Origin: Cytophagales bacterium | GTDB lineage: Bacteria > Bacteroidota > Bacteroidia > Cytophagales > Spirosomataceae | Reading direction: 5' to 3' | DNA: 64,000 bases | NCBI GenBank assembly: GCA_004292855.1 | Contig: RDXN01000035.1 | Coordinates: forward strand, 62,001 to 126,000 | Shown: positions 42,384-50,942 of the stretch, in pieces | Position numbering within the stretch: position 1 is the stretch's first letter | How the letters are laid out: the number at the start of each line of letters is the position of its first letter | The notes under the pieces: model-generated | What the model was told of the DNA's origin: nothing | Databases searched by the model: none | Seen by the model: only the letters and a program-made list of their open reading frames with translations | Made by a program: the position numbers and the translations under genes

Positions 42384-42584
42384 AAGACTACATAAGCAAA
42401 AATACTTGTGTAGGGCCGAATATTTTATTTGCCTAATGAGATGTATTGGAGAATTAAATTTGGATGTTAAGAACGTAATTGAAATGATTTAATCGTTTTT
42501 CAATCTTAACTTGGTTGAACAAGTAGTGCTATTTGGGAGTAAATTGCCCGGATTTTTCTACGCACAATTTGTTTGCTATACACT

Positions 42585-43904
42585 ATGCGAATTGCATCGA
42601 AACGAGTACTCGCCAGTTTTATACTAAGCGGGCTAAGTGTTGCAACGGTACAGGCTCAGTGGGCCGCAGCCGTTAAAACCCAGATTAACCAGAAAACCGA
42701 AAGCCTGGAGAAGAAGGTGGTTGCCTGGCGTCGCGATTTTCACCAGAATCCCGAACTCGGCAACCGGGAGTTTCAAACGGCGGCAAAAGTGGCCGCTCAC
42801 CTCAAAGCGTTGGGCATGGAGGTGCAGGTTGGTGTGGCCAAAACGGGCGTGGTCGGCATTCTGAAAGGGGGCAAACCCGGCCCGGTGGTGGCCCTCCGCG
42901 CCGATATGGACGGTCTGCCGGTCCCGGAGCGGGTCGACGTGCCGTTTAAGTCGCAGGTGACGACGGAGTACAACGGCCAAAAGACGGGCGTAATGCACGC
43001 CTGCGGGCACGACACCCACGTGGCCATGCTCATGGGCGCGGCTGAGGCTCTTGCTTCGGTGAAAAGCGAACTGCGCGGCACAGTGAAGTTTATTTTCCAG
43101 CCCGCCGAAGAAGGTGCGCCCGAAGGCGAGGAGGGCGGTGCTAAACTGATGGTGAAAGAGGGCGTGCTGGAAAACCCCAAAGTCGACGCCATTTTTGGCC
43201 TGCACATCAACTCGATGACCGAAGTGGGTACGATTAAATACCGCCCCGGTGCTACGATGGCTGCCGTGGATCAGTACGCCATCAAAATTCGGGGTAAGCA
43301 AACCCACGGGGCCAACCCCTGGGCCGGTGTCGACCCGATTGTAACGGCCTCGCAGGTGGTTATGGGCTTACAGACTATCGTGAGCCGCAACCTGTCGATT
43401 ACCGACAACCCGGCAGTGGTTACGGTGGGGGCCATTCACGGGGGCATCCGGCAGAATATCATCCCCGAAGAGGTTAACATGATCGGTACGATCCGGTCGT
43501 TCAGCCCCGAGCATCAGGCCACGATTCACCGGCGCATTAACGAGATTGCCACCAACATTGCCGAGAGCGCGGGGGCCAAAGCCGAGGTGAAAGTAGACAT
43601 CATGTACCCCGTGACCTACAACGACCCTAAGCTGACCGATCAGATGATTCCGACGCTCGAAGCGTTGGCCGGTAAAAACAACGTACAGATTACGCCCGCC
43701 CAAACCGGGGCCGAAGACTTCTCGTTTTTCCAGCAAAAAGTGCCGGGCTTCTTTTACTTTCTGGGCGGGATGCCCAAAGGCAAAAAGATCACCGAAGCGG
43801 CCCCGCACCACACCCCCGATTTCTACATTGACGAGGGCGGTTTCGTGCTCGGTATGAAAACCCTCTGCCATTTAACAGTGGATTATATGGAACAGAAAAA
43901 ATAA
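42585..43904 (+). CDS. Exported M20 family amidohydrolase
   Basis: A 439-residue metallo-amidohydrolase of the M20D/IAA-amino-acid hydrolase/hippurate hydrolase group. A signal peptide (RVLASFILSGLSVATVQAQ) exports it. Metal-binding and active-site motifs are GPVVALRADMDGLPV, GVMHACGHDTHVAML, PAEEGAPEGEEGG, IFGLHIN and PHHTPDFYIDEGGF; the dimerisation domain contains QTHGANPWAGVDP. It should cleave N-acyl or N-aminoacyl bonds of small substrates in the periplasm. ATG 42585 is used; a TTG 12 bases earlier would add four residues. Divergent from the SusC of module 3 and convergent with the next SusC/SusD pair, with a bidirectional terminator at its end. It could process ligands brought in by the neighbouring Sus systems (inference). 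Confidence 0.93.
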   Translation: MRIASKRVLASFILSGLSVATVQAQWAAAVKTQINQKTESLEKKVVAWRRDFHQNPELGNREFQTAAKVAAHLKALGMEVQVGVAKTGVVGILKGGKPGPVVALRADMDGLPVPERVDVPFKSQVTTEYNGQKTGVMHACGHDTHVAMLMGAAEALASVKSELRGTVKFIFQPAEEGAPEGEEGGAKLMVKEGVLENPKVDAIFGLHINSMTEVGTIKYRPGATMAAVDQYAIKIRGKQTHGANPWAGVDPIVTASQVVMGLQTIVSRNLSITDNPAVVTVGAIHGGIRQNIIPEEVNMIGTIRSFSPEHQATIHRRINEIATNIAESAGAKAEVKVDIMYPVTYNDPKLTDQMIPTLEALAGKNNVQITPAQTGAEDFSFFQQKVPGFFYFLGGMPKGKKITEAAPHHTPDFYIDEGGFVLGMKTLCHLTVDYMEQKK

Positions 43905-43934
43905 AAAAAGGGCCGCGAAAGCGGCCCTTTTTTT
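43903..43934. terminator. Bidirectional intrinsic terminator
   Basis: A perfect 14-bp inverted repeat, A7-GGGCCGC and GCGGCCC-T7, closed by a GAAA tetraloop. It serves both the M20 gene (+) and the SusD gene at 43933-45378 (-), whose stop lies inside its outer edge. Confidence 0.95.
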
Positions 43935-45378
43935 ATTTAAATATCGCCGTTGGCGTAAACAAATCCGGTGTTGGCCGGGGGGCCGAGGTGTTGGCGTTGA
44001 TTTCGGCTTGGGAGTATAGGAACCGGCGCGGAATCTGCGTACCCGTGTTGGCCGGAACCCGCAGGGCATTGTTTGTCCGGCGGATGTCGTTAAACCCTTC
44101 AATTTGGCCGATGAAGGTGATATAGCGTTCTTCCAGAATCTCGAACAGCAATGCCTGCTCGGCCGAACGCGTTCCGGCCCGGTTTTCGATGCCGCCCGCG
44201 TTGAAATCGGCCAGTACGTAAGGCGCATACCGAAGGCCAAGACCGCGATACCCTTCGTTCAGGTTAAGCCCCGAGTTGTAATAAGACCGGAGCAGATTGA
44301 GCGAAGCCAGAGCCGGGGCTGTTTGTGCCAACCGGGCCTGAGACTCGGCCAGGATGAGCTGGTTTTCTTCGAAGGTAACCAGCGGGAAACGAGCTTCTGC
44401 AGCAAAAAATCCGTCTTCGGTGGGGTCGTTGCCCCAATCGAAACTTGACAGCACATTCGGTTCCACAGAACCCGTGTTTAAGCCTGACTGATAGTAGAAG
44501 TTGAGTCGGGCCTCTTCATCGGTTTTTGTATTATTCCGAGTCAGTCGGTCCCCAGCATCGAGCAGACGCACGGCGTGAGCACCTTCGGCGGTCATATAGC
44601 CCGACCGGTCGTAAGTCAGAAAAGAGTAGTAGATATTAAATGTTTTCTGATACTCCCGATTATGGTAGGCATACAGATTCAGGTCGGGGTTTTTAATACC
44701 ATTAGTGGCAAAGTTGATCGCCTGCTGGTACTGCCCCTGATGCAAAAAGAAACGGGCTTTGAGCGTATTGGCAGCAGATACCCAAAAAGCACGCCCTCCA
44801 TCGTACATATAATCGCCGGAGATTGTCCCTACGTTGGCACTAAGGTCGGTGATGGCCTCGCTCAACAAGGTTTGTACAGCCGCATAAACGGCGGTTTGCG
44901 AATCGTAGGTGGGGTTGGGGAACTGCGCCAGGTTGGCGGCTTGTGTAAAGGGCACGTCCCCCCAGAGAGCTGCCGAGGTGCCCATCGTGTGTGCCTCCAT
45001 AATTTTGGCTACACCCTGCACACTCCGATTACCGGCCGCAATGCCTTTTTGCCGCAACAACCGGGCGTTCTTGATGACCCCCGCAAACACATTTCCCCAC
45101 GAACCGTCGAAGTCGGCAGAGACCGCGTTGTAGTTGTAGAGGGTGGTGTACTGACGGTCGGAACCCGTAAAATACCCCGACCACATGCCCGCTAACCGGG
45201 CCATTTCGCCTTCCATAACGCCCTGATAAGCCACTTGAGTGGCCGTCATCAAGGCCGGAATGTTGGCATCGGTGGGGGCGGTTGGGTCAATTTCGTCAAC
45301 TTTATCGACGTAGCTCTCGCACGACGCCAGCAGGAATCCAGCGGTCAGAATCGAAAGCGTTTTTTTCCAGAATTGCAT
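43933..45378 (-). CDS. SusD/RagB family lipoprotein (SusD-like_2)
   Basis: A 481-residue surface lipoprotein: MQFWKKTLSILTAGFLLASC, ESYVDKVDEIDPTAPTDAN. The helical region has MARLAGMWSGYFTGSDRQYTTLYNYNAVSADFDGSWG, VKNARLLRQKG, and TSAALWGDVPFTQA with the WGDVPF variant of the motif. The C-terminal domain has EILEERYITFIGQIEGFNDIRRTNNAL and ends TPDLFTPTAIF. It pairs with the SusC upstream; the 183-bp spacer holds a large inverted repeat, unlike the short spacers in the other systems. Confidence 0.93.
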   Translation of the reverse strand: MQFWKKTLSILTAGFLLASCESYVDKVDEIDPTAPTDANIPALMTATQVAYQGVMEGEMARLAGMWSGYFTGSDRQYTTLYNYNAVSADFDGSWGNVFAGVIKNARLLRQKGIAAGNRSVQGVAKIMEAHTMGTSAALWGDVPFTQAANLAQFPNPTYDSQTAVYAAVQTLLSEAITDLSANVGTISGDYMYDGGRAFWVSAANTLKARFFLHQGQYQQAINFATNGIKNPDLNLYAYHNREYQKTFNIYYSFLTYDRSGYMTAEGAHAVRLLDAGDRLTRNNTKTDEEARLNFYYQSGLNTGSVEPNVLSSFDWGNDPTEDGFFAAEARFPLVTFEENQLILAESQARLAQTAPALASLNLLRSYYNSGLNLNEGYRGLGLRYAPYVLADFNAGGIENRAGTRSAEQALLFEILEERYITFIGQIEGFNDIRRTNNALRVPANTGTQIPRRFLYSQAEINANTSAPRPTPDLFTPTAIFK

Positions 45379-45394
45379 AATGTATGTTGGTTAA

Positions 45395-45554
45395 CCCCAC
45401 GGCAGCGGCCGACCGTCCCAACCCCTCCCCGGTAGGGAGGGGCGAGTGGCAAACTGCTATCTCTAATCTAAGTTAAGAATCAAGAAAGTAGTCTGTCGTC
45501 GAAAAGCCCCTCCCTACGGGGGAGGGGTTGGGACGGTCGGCCGCTGCCGTGGGG
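45395..45554. repeat. Long inverted repeat between SusC and SusD
   Basis: Arms 45395-45430 and 45519-45554 are perfect complements (36 bp) with core GCGGCCGACCGTCCC, extended inward by GTAGGGAGGGGC/GCCCCTCCCTAC with one bulged base. The loop is about 60 nt. The same GCGGCCGACCGTCCC core occurs in the SusC-SusD spacer at 61774-61847. It should form a stable mRNA hairpin, which could reduce SusD expression or protect the SusC message. Confidence 0.9.
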
Positions 45555-45561
45555 TGATTGA

Positions 45562-48500
45562 TTAATAATTGATCCGAACGGTAAACAGCACCGAGCGGGT
45601 GTTGGGGTTGTTGAAGTAATCGAGACCACGTCCATTGGTCGTGCCCGTCAGGTTGGTTTCGGGGTCGTTACCAATGAACGGCGCAATCAGGAGCAGGTTA
45701 CGGCCTGTGAGCGAGAAGTCGACCGACGACAGGCGGGTTTTTGCCCGGAATCCCGGCGACCGCAGCGAGTACGAAAGCGTTACCTCGCGCAGACGTTGCC
45801 AATCGGCTTTCTCGATAAACTGACTCGCCACCGGCCCGAAGCCACTACCCAAGCCAACCCGATACCACGACTCGGTCAGGGCTACGGGGCCACCACCGAA
45901 ATCGGCAACCGTACCCCGGAAGGTTTCGCCCGACTTGATGATGCCGTTCACGTCGCCATACTGATCGTCGTCGGTGCTATAAACACGCAGATTCTGCGTC
46001 GCTGTTGTTTCGATGCCTGTTTCGGCAGAGCGACCAAAGTAGTTCAACACGCCCCGTGTACCCCCCCAGATCTGACCACCTACCTGCATGTCCCACAAGA
46101 CGTACAACGACAGGCCTTTATACGAGAACGTGTTGCCGATACCCGCTTTGAAATCGGGGTTGGGGTTGCCAATCACGCTCTCCTGTGGGGCCGCCTGTGG
46201 GAAACCCGCATCGGTCAGAATCATTTTGCCACTACCATCGCGGAGGAAATCACCCCCCCACAACACGCCAAGCGGCTGTCCCTCCACGGCCCGCGACGAC
46301 GTGCCCGCGAAGCCCGCCAAAAACAGCGATTGTGTGCCACTCAGCGAGTTGACGAGGTTGCGGTAGCGTGTCCAGTTGGCATTCAGCGTCCAGGTCAGGC
46401 CGTCGCCTTGCAGGATGTTAGCCCCCAAATCGAGTTCGATACCTTTGTTGCTGATCTCTGCCGCATTGCCCGTCCGGCTCGTAAAGCCCGTTGAGGGAGC
46501 CGTTGCCACCGATAGAATAGCTGCCTGTGTGCGGTTCTGGAAATACGTACCGCTCAGGGAAAAGCGGTCGTTCAGGAAACGCAGGTCTAAACCACCCTCA
46601 AACTCGCGCTTGCGTTCGGGTTGGATGGATGGGTTACCCAACACGGTGCTTTCGGCGAATCCACCGTTACCATACGCAAGGGCGTCAAGCACGGGTCCCC
46701 AGCTCTCGCCGTATCCGCCCGGCACAAAATACGTGAGGGTGTTGTAGGGGTTGGGTTGAACACCCACTTCACCATACGACAGGCGCAGTTTGCCAAATGA
46801 CAGCGTTTGGTTGTCTTTCAGAGTTGGCAGGGCCTCGGTAAACTGAAAGGCCACATCGGCAGCGGGGTAGAAGAACGTCCGGTTTGTTTGCTTTCCAAAG
46901 CTCGATGCCGACTCGGCTCGGCCCGTCGCGTTCAGAAACAAAAAGTTCTTGTAGCCCAGGTTAGCCGTGGCGTACACAGCCGCCGTACGCTGCTGCGAGA
47001 AACCAAAATTGGGGTCTTTGTTGGTTGGTTGGGCGTTTGTAATGTCCGACGGGGCTGGATTGTCGGCCAGGATAAACGAACGGGCAAAACCAGACGTGTT
47101 TTTGAACGTGCGATTGTTGAGGTTAAGACCAACGATGGCGTTCAGGTTTAGGTCTTCGTTGATCTGATACCGGGCGTTACCAAACACCTGCAAGTCGGTT
47201 TGGGCTTCGCGGATGGCGTTCAGTTGCAACTCGCCACCGGGGCTGTCCGACGAAATAGAGGGCCAGAAATCCCGGCGCGAATCGACGTACTGGTCAATGC
47301 CCACCCGCGACACAATGTCGAGCCATTTCAGGGGCGAGAGCGTCATTTCGAACTTGCCGATGAACCGGTCAACTTCGCTTGTGCTGCGCACATTTTTCTG
47401 CGACCAAATCGGGTTATCGTACACCGAACGGGTGCTGGCTCCGAGCGGATTCCGGTAAGCGCGTTGACGGTTGGGGAAAATCTCGCCGTTGGGGGCGTAG
47501 AACGTTCCTACCTCAGGATACACGTTGAAATCGGCGGGGTTCCGCAAACCACCCAAATACAAACCCGACAGGTTGGAGCCTTGCTGCACCCGGTCGGAGT
47601 TGGTTTTGGTGTAGCCAAAAGTAGTCCCGACCTTGATAAACGAGTTGAACCGACGCTCGGCGTTGATGCGGGCAGTGGTCCGGCGATAATTACTATTGAA
47701 CTTCATGATACCCGTCTGGTTCAGATCGCCGAGGCTCAGGTAGAAGTTGCTGTTGGGGTCGCCACCGCTGATACTGAGCGTATTGTCGGTGAAATAGCCG
47801 GTCTTGAAAAACTGATCGCGGTAGTCGTAGACATCCCGTGAATTCTTGCCGCCGTGTGGGTTGGCCCCCGTTCCATCGGCAACGCGGTGGAAACGAGTCC
47901 CGTCTTCGGCCTGAAAATACCCGGCATAGCCTGCTGCACCGGGCGTCGTGATTTCGGTGTCGGCACCGCCTTTACGGTCGGCAATTTTATCGCCCCACGA
48001 CAAACCACCCGGTGGCGTAAAGCGGTACAAACCAAAGATACCCCCGCCGTATTTGTCCTGTAATGGCTGGCTCTTGTACAACTGATCGGTCGACAGGGTC
48101 GATTTAAAGCTGACATTGAGCTTTCCCGCCCCGGCAGTACCTTTTTTGGTCGTGATCACAATAACGCCGTTGGCCGCACGAGTCCCCCAAATGGCGGCCG
48201 CACTTGCACCTTTCAGAATTTCGACTGCCGCGATGTCTTCGGGGTTGATGTCGTTCAGGCGCGATTGTTGCGCTACACCCTCCGTGCTGTTGCCGAGGGT
48301 CGAGTTGTTGATCGGGATACCGTCGAGTACGATCAGCGGCTGCAAACTGCCCGTAATGGTGCTCTGCCCGCGAATCTGAATATACGAACCTGCACCGGGG
48401 TCACCTGATGAGCGCACGATGGTCACGCCCGACGCCTTGCCCGACAGACCGTTGATCAACGTAGCCTCGCCCGATTTGGCCACCTGCGTGCCCTTCACCT

Positions 48501-48876
48501 GCGAAGCCGCCGACCCAAACGCGTCGCGGCTTTGTTCGAGACCGAGGGCCGTCACGACCACCTCACCCAACTGCCGTACGTCGGACTTCAACTGTACATT
48601 GATCGAGGCCCGGTTGCCTACCTGGACGTCAAGATTTTCGTAGCCAATAAACGAAATCTGTAGGGAAGCGTTGGCCGGCACGTCGTTCAACGTAAAACGA
48701 CCTTCGGCATTGGTTGTGGCTCCGTTGGTGGTTCCCTTCACAATGACGTTAACCCCCGGCAGCACCGCCCCGTCATCACTGGAGGTGACCACGCCGGTTA
48801 CTGTTCTGCTCTGGGCAAAGGCCGTAAAGCCCACTAACCAACAAAACAGAATGCTCAGTAGTAATTTTATTCTCAT
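45562..48876 (-). CDS. SusC/RagA family TonB-linked outer membrane protein
   Basis: A 1104-residue transporter: signal peptide WLVGFTAFAQ, TGVVTSSDDGAVLPGVNVIVKGTTNG, TonB-box-like LGEVVVTALGLEQSRDAFGSA, plug with YIQIRGQSTITGS, PLIVLDGIPINN and GVIVITTKKGTAG, barrel ending NTRSVLFTVRINY. The partner of the SusD at 43933. Its promoter region contains a TATTCTTG sequence on the minus strand (48909-48916), one mismatch from the -7 consensus. Confidence 0.95.
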   Translation of the reverse strand: MRIKLLLSILFCWLVGFTAFAQSRTVTGVVTSSDDGAVLPGVNVIVKGTTNGATTNAEGRFTLNDVPANASLQISFIGYENLDVQVGNRASINVQLKSDVRQLGEVVVTALGLEQSRDAFGSAASQVKGTQVAKSGEATLINGLSGKASGVTIVRSSGDPGAGSYIQIRGQSTITGSLQPLIVLDGIPINNSTLGNSTEGVAQQSRLNDINPEDIAAVEILKGASAAAIWGTRAANGVIVITTKKGTAGAGKLNVSFKSTLSTDQLYKSQPLQDKYGGGIFGLYRFTPPGGLSWGDKIADRKGGADTEITTPGAAGYAGYFQAEDGTRFHRVADGTGANPHGGKNSRDVYDYRDQFFKTGYFTDNTLSISGGDPNSNFYLSLGDLNQTGIMKFNSNYRRTTARINAERRFNSFIKVGTTFGYTKTNSDRVQQGSNLSGLYLGGLRNPADFNVYPEVGTFYAPNGEIFPNRQRAYRNPLGASTRSVYDNPIWSQKNVRSTSEVDRFIGKFEMTLSPLKWLDIVSRVGIDQYVDSRRDFWPSISSDSPGGELQLNAIREAQTDLQVFGNARYQINEDLNLNAIVGLNLNNRTFKNTSGFARSFILADNPAPSDITNAQPTNKDPNFGFSQQRTAAVYATANLGYKNFLFLNATGRAESASSFGKQTNRTFFYPAADVAFQFTEALPTLKDNQTLSFGKLRLSYGEVGVQPNPYNTLTYFVPGGYGESWGPVLDALAYGNGGFAESTVLGNPSIQPERKREFEGGLDLRFLNDRFSLSGTYFQNRTQAAILSVATAPSTGFTSRTGNAAEISNKGIELDLGANILQGDGLTWTLNANWTRYRNLVNSLSGTQSLFLAGFAGTSSRAVEGQPLGVLWGGDFLRDGSGKMILTDAGFPQAAPQESVIGNPNPDFKAGIGNTFSYKGLSLYVLWDMQVGGQIWGGTRGVLNYFGRSAETGIETTATQNLRVYSTDDDQYGDVNGIIKSGETFRGTVADFGGGPVALTESWYRVGLGSGFGPVASQFIEKADWQRLREVTLSYSLRSPGFRAKTRLSSVDFSLTGRNLLLIAPFIGNDPETNLTGTTNGRGLDYFNNPNTRSVLFTVRINY

Positions 48877-48977
48877 ACGTTACTTTAGTTTGGTAATTTG
48901 TTCTACTGCAAGAATAACTTAAAACTCCCTTAACAGAAAGCCAAATGACATAAATCGGCCGAAAATAGAGAAATTAC

Positions 48978-49766
48978 TCACTCCCCCGGTCGGTTGCGCA
49001 AGATTCGATTGAGTACACCCGGCAAAAACCGTTTGAGGTAGATACCCATCGTCTCGACCCCTCCCACGTACACTTCGTCACGGTTGCGCGTTACAGCGTT
49101 GCAAATTTTTCGGGCACATTCTGCGGGTTCCATGCCTTTTTGCTGGTTGGTATCCATGCGCCCGTGTTTCTCTCCTTCAGCGTTGAGGGCGTGGAGCGAA
49201 ATCGGCGTTTTGATATAGCCGGGGCACACCATAGTTACGTGTAAACCCGCTTCGTGGATTTCGGCCCGGAGGGCATCGAAAAAACCGTGCAACGCGTGTT
49301 TGCTGGCACAATAGCCCGACCGTTGTTTGGTGCCGAGTTTTCCGGCCACGCTACTCGTGACCACAAAATGCCCGCTTCCTTGAGCCAGCATATGGGGCAA
49401 CACGGCTTTCGTTAGAGCCACCACTCCGAAATAATTGATCTCCATAATCTGCCGGTACACGTCAAATTTCGTTTCGGCCACCGTACCCCGTTGCGTGATG
49501 CCCGCGTTCTGAAACACGTAGTCGATCCGCCCGAATCGGTCCAGCACGGTTTGCACGTGGGCGGGCAAGGCGGCCTCGTCGGTCATATCGAGCGGCAACA
49601 CCAATACGTCGGCGGGGGGCAGGCCGGTTGCGTCGGCCACGCGCCGAAGTTCATCTTCGCGTCGGGCTGAGAGTACGAGTTTGGCTCCCCGGCGGGCGAG
49701 TTCGAGGGCAAGGGCCTCGCCAATGCCGGAGGACGCCCCGGTGATCCAGGCTATTTTTTGGTTCAT
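48978..49766 (-). CDS. SDR family oxidoreductase (DHRS7-like)
   Basis: A 262-residue short-chain dehydrogenase. Cofactor loop ITGASSGIGEALALELARRG, arginine-containing LVLSARREDELRR (NADPH preference), DYVFQNAGITQRG (QNAG in place of NNAG), catalytic VVTSSVAGKLGTKQRSGYCASKHALHGFFDALR with Tyr-x3-Lys, and MVCPGYIKTPIS. The long C-terminal KRFLPGVLNRILRNR resembles membrane-associated DHRS7-type members. It probably reduces lipid or steroid-like ketones. It stands divergent from the low-GC gene pair. Confidence 0.9.
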   Translation of the reverse strand: MNQKIAWITGASSGIGEALALELARRGAKLVLSARREDELRRVADATGLPPADVLVLPLDMTDEAALPAHVQTVLDRFGRIDYVFQNAGITQRGTVAETKFDVYRQIMEINYFGVVALTKAVLPHMLAQGSGHFVVTSSVAGKLGTKQRSGYCASKHALHGFFDALRAEIHEAGLHVTMVCPGYIKTPISLHALNAEGEKHGRMDTNQQKGMEPAECARKICNAVTRNRDEVYVGGVETMGIYLKRFLPGVLNRILRNRPGE

Positions 49767-49798
49767 GGGGGGTATCAGGAATAAGGCAGTGAAAGGTG

Positions 49799-49816
49799 AT
49801 GTTCGATAGTGAACAT
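49799..49816. promoter_or_regulatory. Palindrome in the divergent SDR/cassette spacer
   Basis: ATGTTC-GATAGT-GAACAT is a perfect six-base-arm palindrome, 50 bp before the cassette start. It could be an operator for an unidentified regulator; this rests on symmetry alone. Confidence 0.35.
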
Positions 49817-49865
49817 TGTGGGTACCGGAAAATGTTTGTAAGTTAGAGCATCAAACAACACGACA

Positions 49866-50459
49866 ATGACGAAGATAACGGCAGAGCAGGTTTTGGCCCA
49901 TTTTGAGTCGCTTCCAAGAGATCAAAAACAACTCGTCTCTTCACGAATATTTCATTTAAAGAAGTCTGCTCTTCCGAGAGCGAGACACACCAAATCAAGG
50001 AAGAATATATCTCAAAGTGAGGTGCCAACTGTGCGCTTTGAGACTGCACCATCGTCTCACGGTTTTCCAGAGATTTCTACAAAACAGGCTCCTACAAAAA
50101 AGCGCAGTGCAGGATCTTATCAGGTGTTGATGGACGGTGAGGTGATTGAATTTGAGAAGGGTTATCTGGAGACTCATAAAGACTTGTGGTGGTTGGAAGC
50201 ATTAGTCGGTTCTCAAATCGTTATGCATCATCTAAAAGAGGGGAAGCATCTTGACGACCAATTTATTGAGGAAATGATTGAGAAAGGTAGGGAGATGTTC
50301 TATCTGAATGAACGTCAGGATATTTTATTCTCTACAAACAATGAATTGATTGAATTCGATTTTGGAAAATTAGTATCCCTAAAACCACTGGAAGCTTTAC
50401 AACGGTTTGGGTTACAAAAAATGGAAGAAGCCAGCGAAAAACTGTATGCGAAGATTTGA
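49866..50459 (+). CDS. Hypothetical protein of a low-GC two-gene cassette
   Basis: A 197-residue protein with no recognised domain. The N-terminus MTKITAEQVLAHFESLPRDQKQLVSSRIFHL resembles the short helical start of many antitoxin-like and regulatory proteins. A Lys/Ser/Arg-rich linker (about 32-85) leads to an acidic helical C-terminal half (VIEFEKGYLETHKDLWWLEALVGSQIVMHHLKEGKHLDDQFIEE). No signal peptide, membrane segment or catalytic motif is seen. Base composition is visibly lower in GC than the flanking genes. The next gene starts two bases after this stop, so the two are an operon, and gene order and composition suggest horizontal acquisition. Antitoxin or immunity protein is possible but unproven. 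Confidence 0.6.
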   Translation: MTKITAEQVLAHFESLPRDQKQLVSSRIFHLKKSALPRARHTKSRKNISQSEVPTVRFETAPSSHGFPEISTKQAPTKKRSAGSYQVLMDGEVIEFEKGYLETHKDLWWLEALVGSQIVMHHLKEGKHLDDQFIEEMIEKGREMFYLNERQDILFSTNNELIEFDFGKLVSLKPLEALQRFGLQKMEEASEKLYAKI

Positions 50460-50461
50460 AA

Positions 50462-50938
50462 ATGATGCTGACTCCGCAACAAATTGATGAGCTTGGTCCA
50501 GAAGTGTTGCCTTTTGAGCGGAAAGATTTCAGTCGTCCCGTTGAGGAAGGCGAGGACATCCTTTTTGATACATTCATCCATGATGTTTCTAGTATGGGAA
50601 AGCCGGTAAATGTGGTTAAGGTTTCATCCGAAACGGCTCTACAACAATCCCGAACAGGGTGTTATTTGTGGATTATTGACAAATATGGTCTGAAAATACT
50701 TTTTGAAGCTATCCCAAACCTCGAAGCTAAACGGGGTGTGGTATGCCATACAAACATCACAGGAGGGCAACCAGCTTTGCAGGGTGGCGAGCTTTGGTTT
50801 GGTGATGATGATAAGGTGTACTTAAATTATCAGTCAGGCCGTTATGGCTCTAACCGAATTTCTCAGAGACAAGCAATTTTAGCTTATTTTAGATCGCTCG
50901 GCTTCACAATGGTGCCATTGGGTGACGTTAGAAGATAA
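50462..50938 (+). CDS. Hypothetical protein, second gene of the low-GC cassette
   Basis: A 158-residue protein: MMLTPQQIDELGPEVLPFERKD, then YLWIIDKYGLKILFEAIPN, and a C-terminal module GVVCHTNITGG...ALQGGELWFGDDDKVYLNYQSGRYG. The combination of a HTNxTGG loop, a GGELWF strand and a final SGRYG loosely recalls small C-terminal modules (H-S/T-N...GE...SG-x-Y) seen in some polymorphic toxin proteins; this is a recollection of motif shape, not a family assignment. There is no signal peptide. ATG 50462 is used (a TTG at 50456 overlaps the previous stop). It converges with the OMP receptor gene with a four-base gap. Confidence 0.6.
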   Translation: MMLTPQQIDELGPEVLPFERKDFSRPVEEGEDILFDTFIHDVSSMGKPVNVVKVSSETALQQSRTGCYLWIIDKYGLKILFEAIPNLEAKRGVVCHTNITGGQPALQGGELWFGDDDKVYLNYQSGRYGSNRISQRQAILAYFRSLGFTMVPLGDVRR

Positions 50939-50942
50939 GCCC

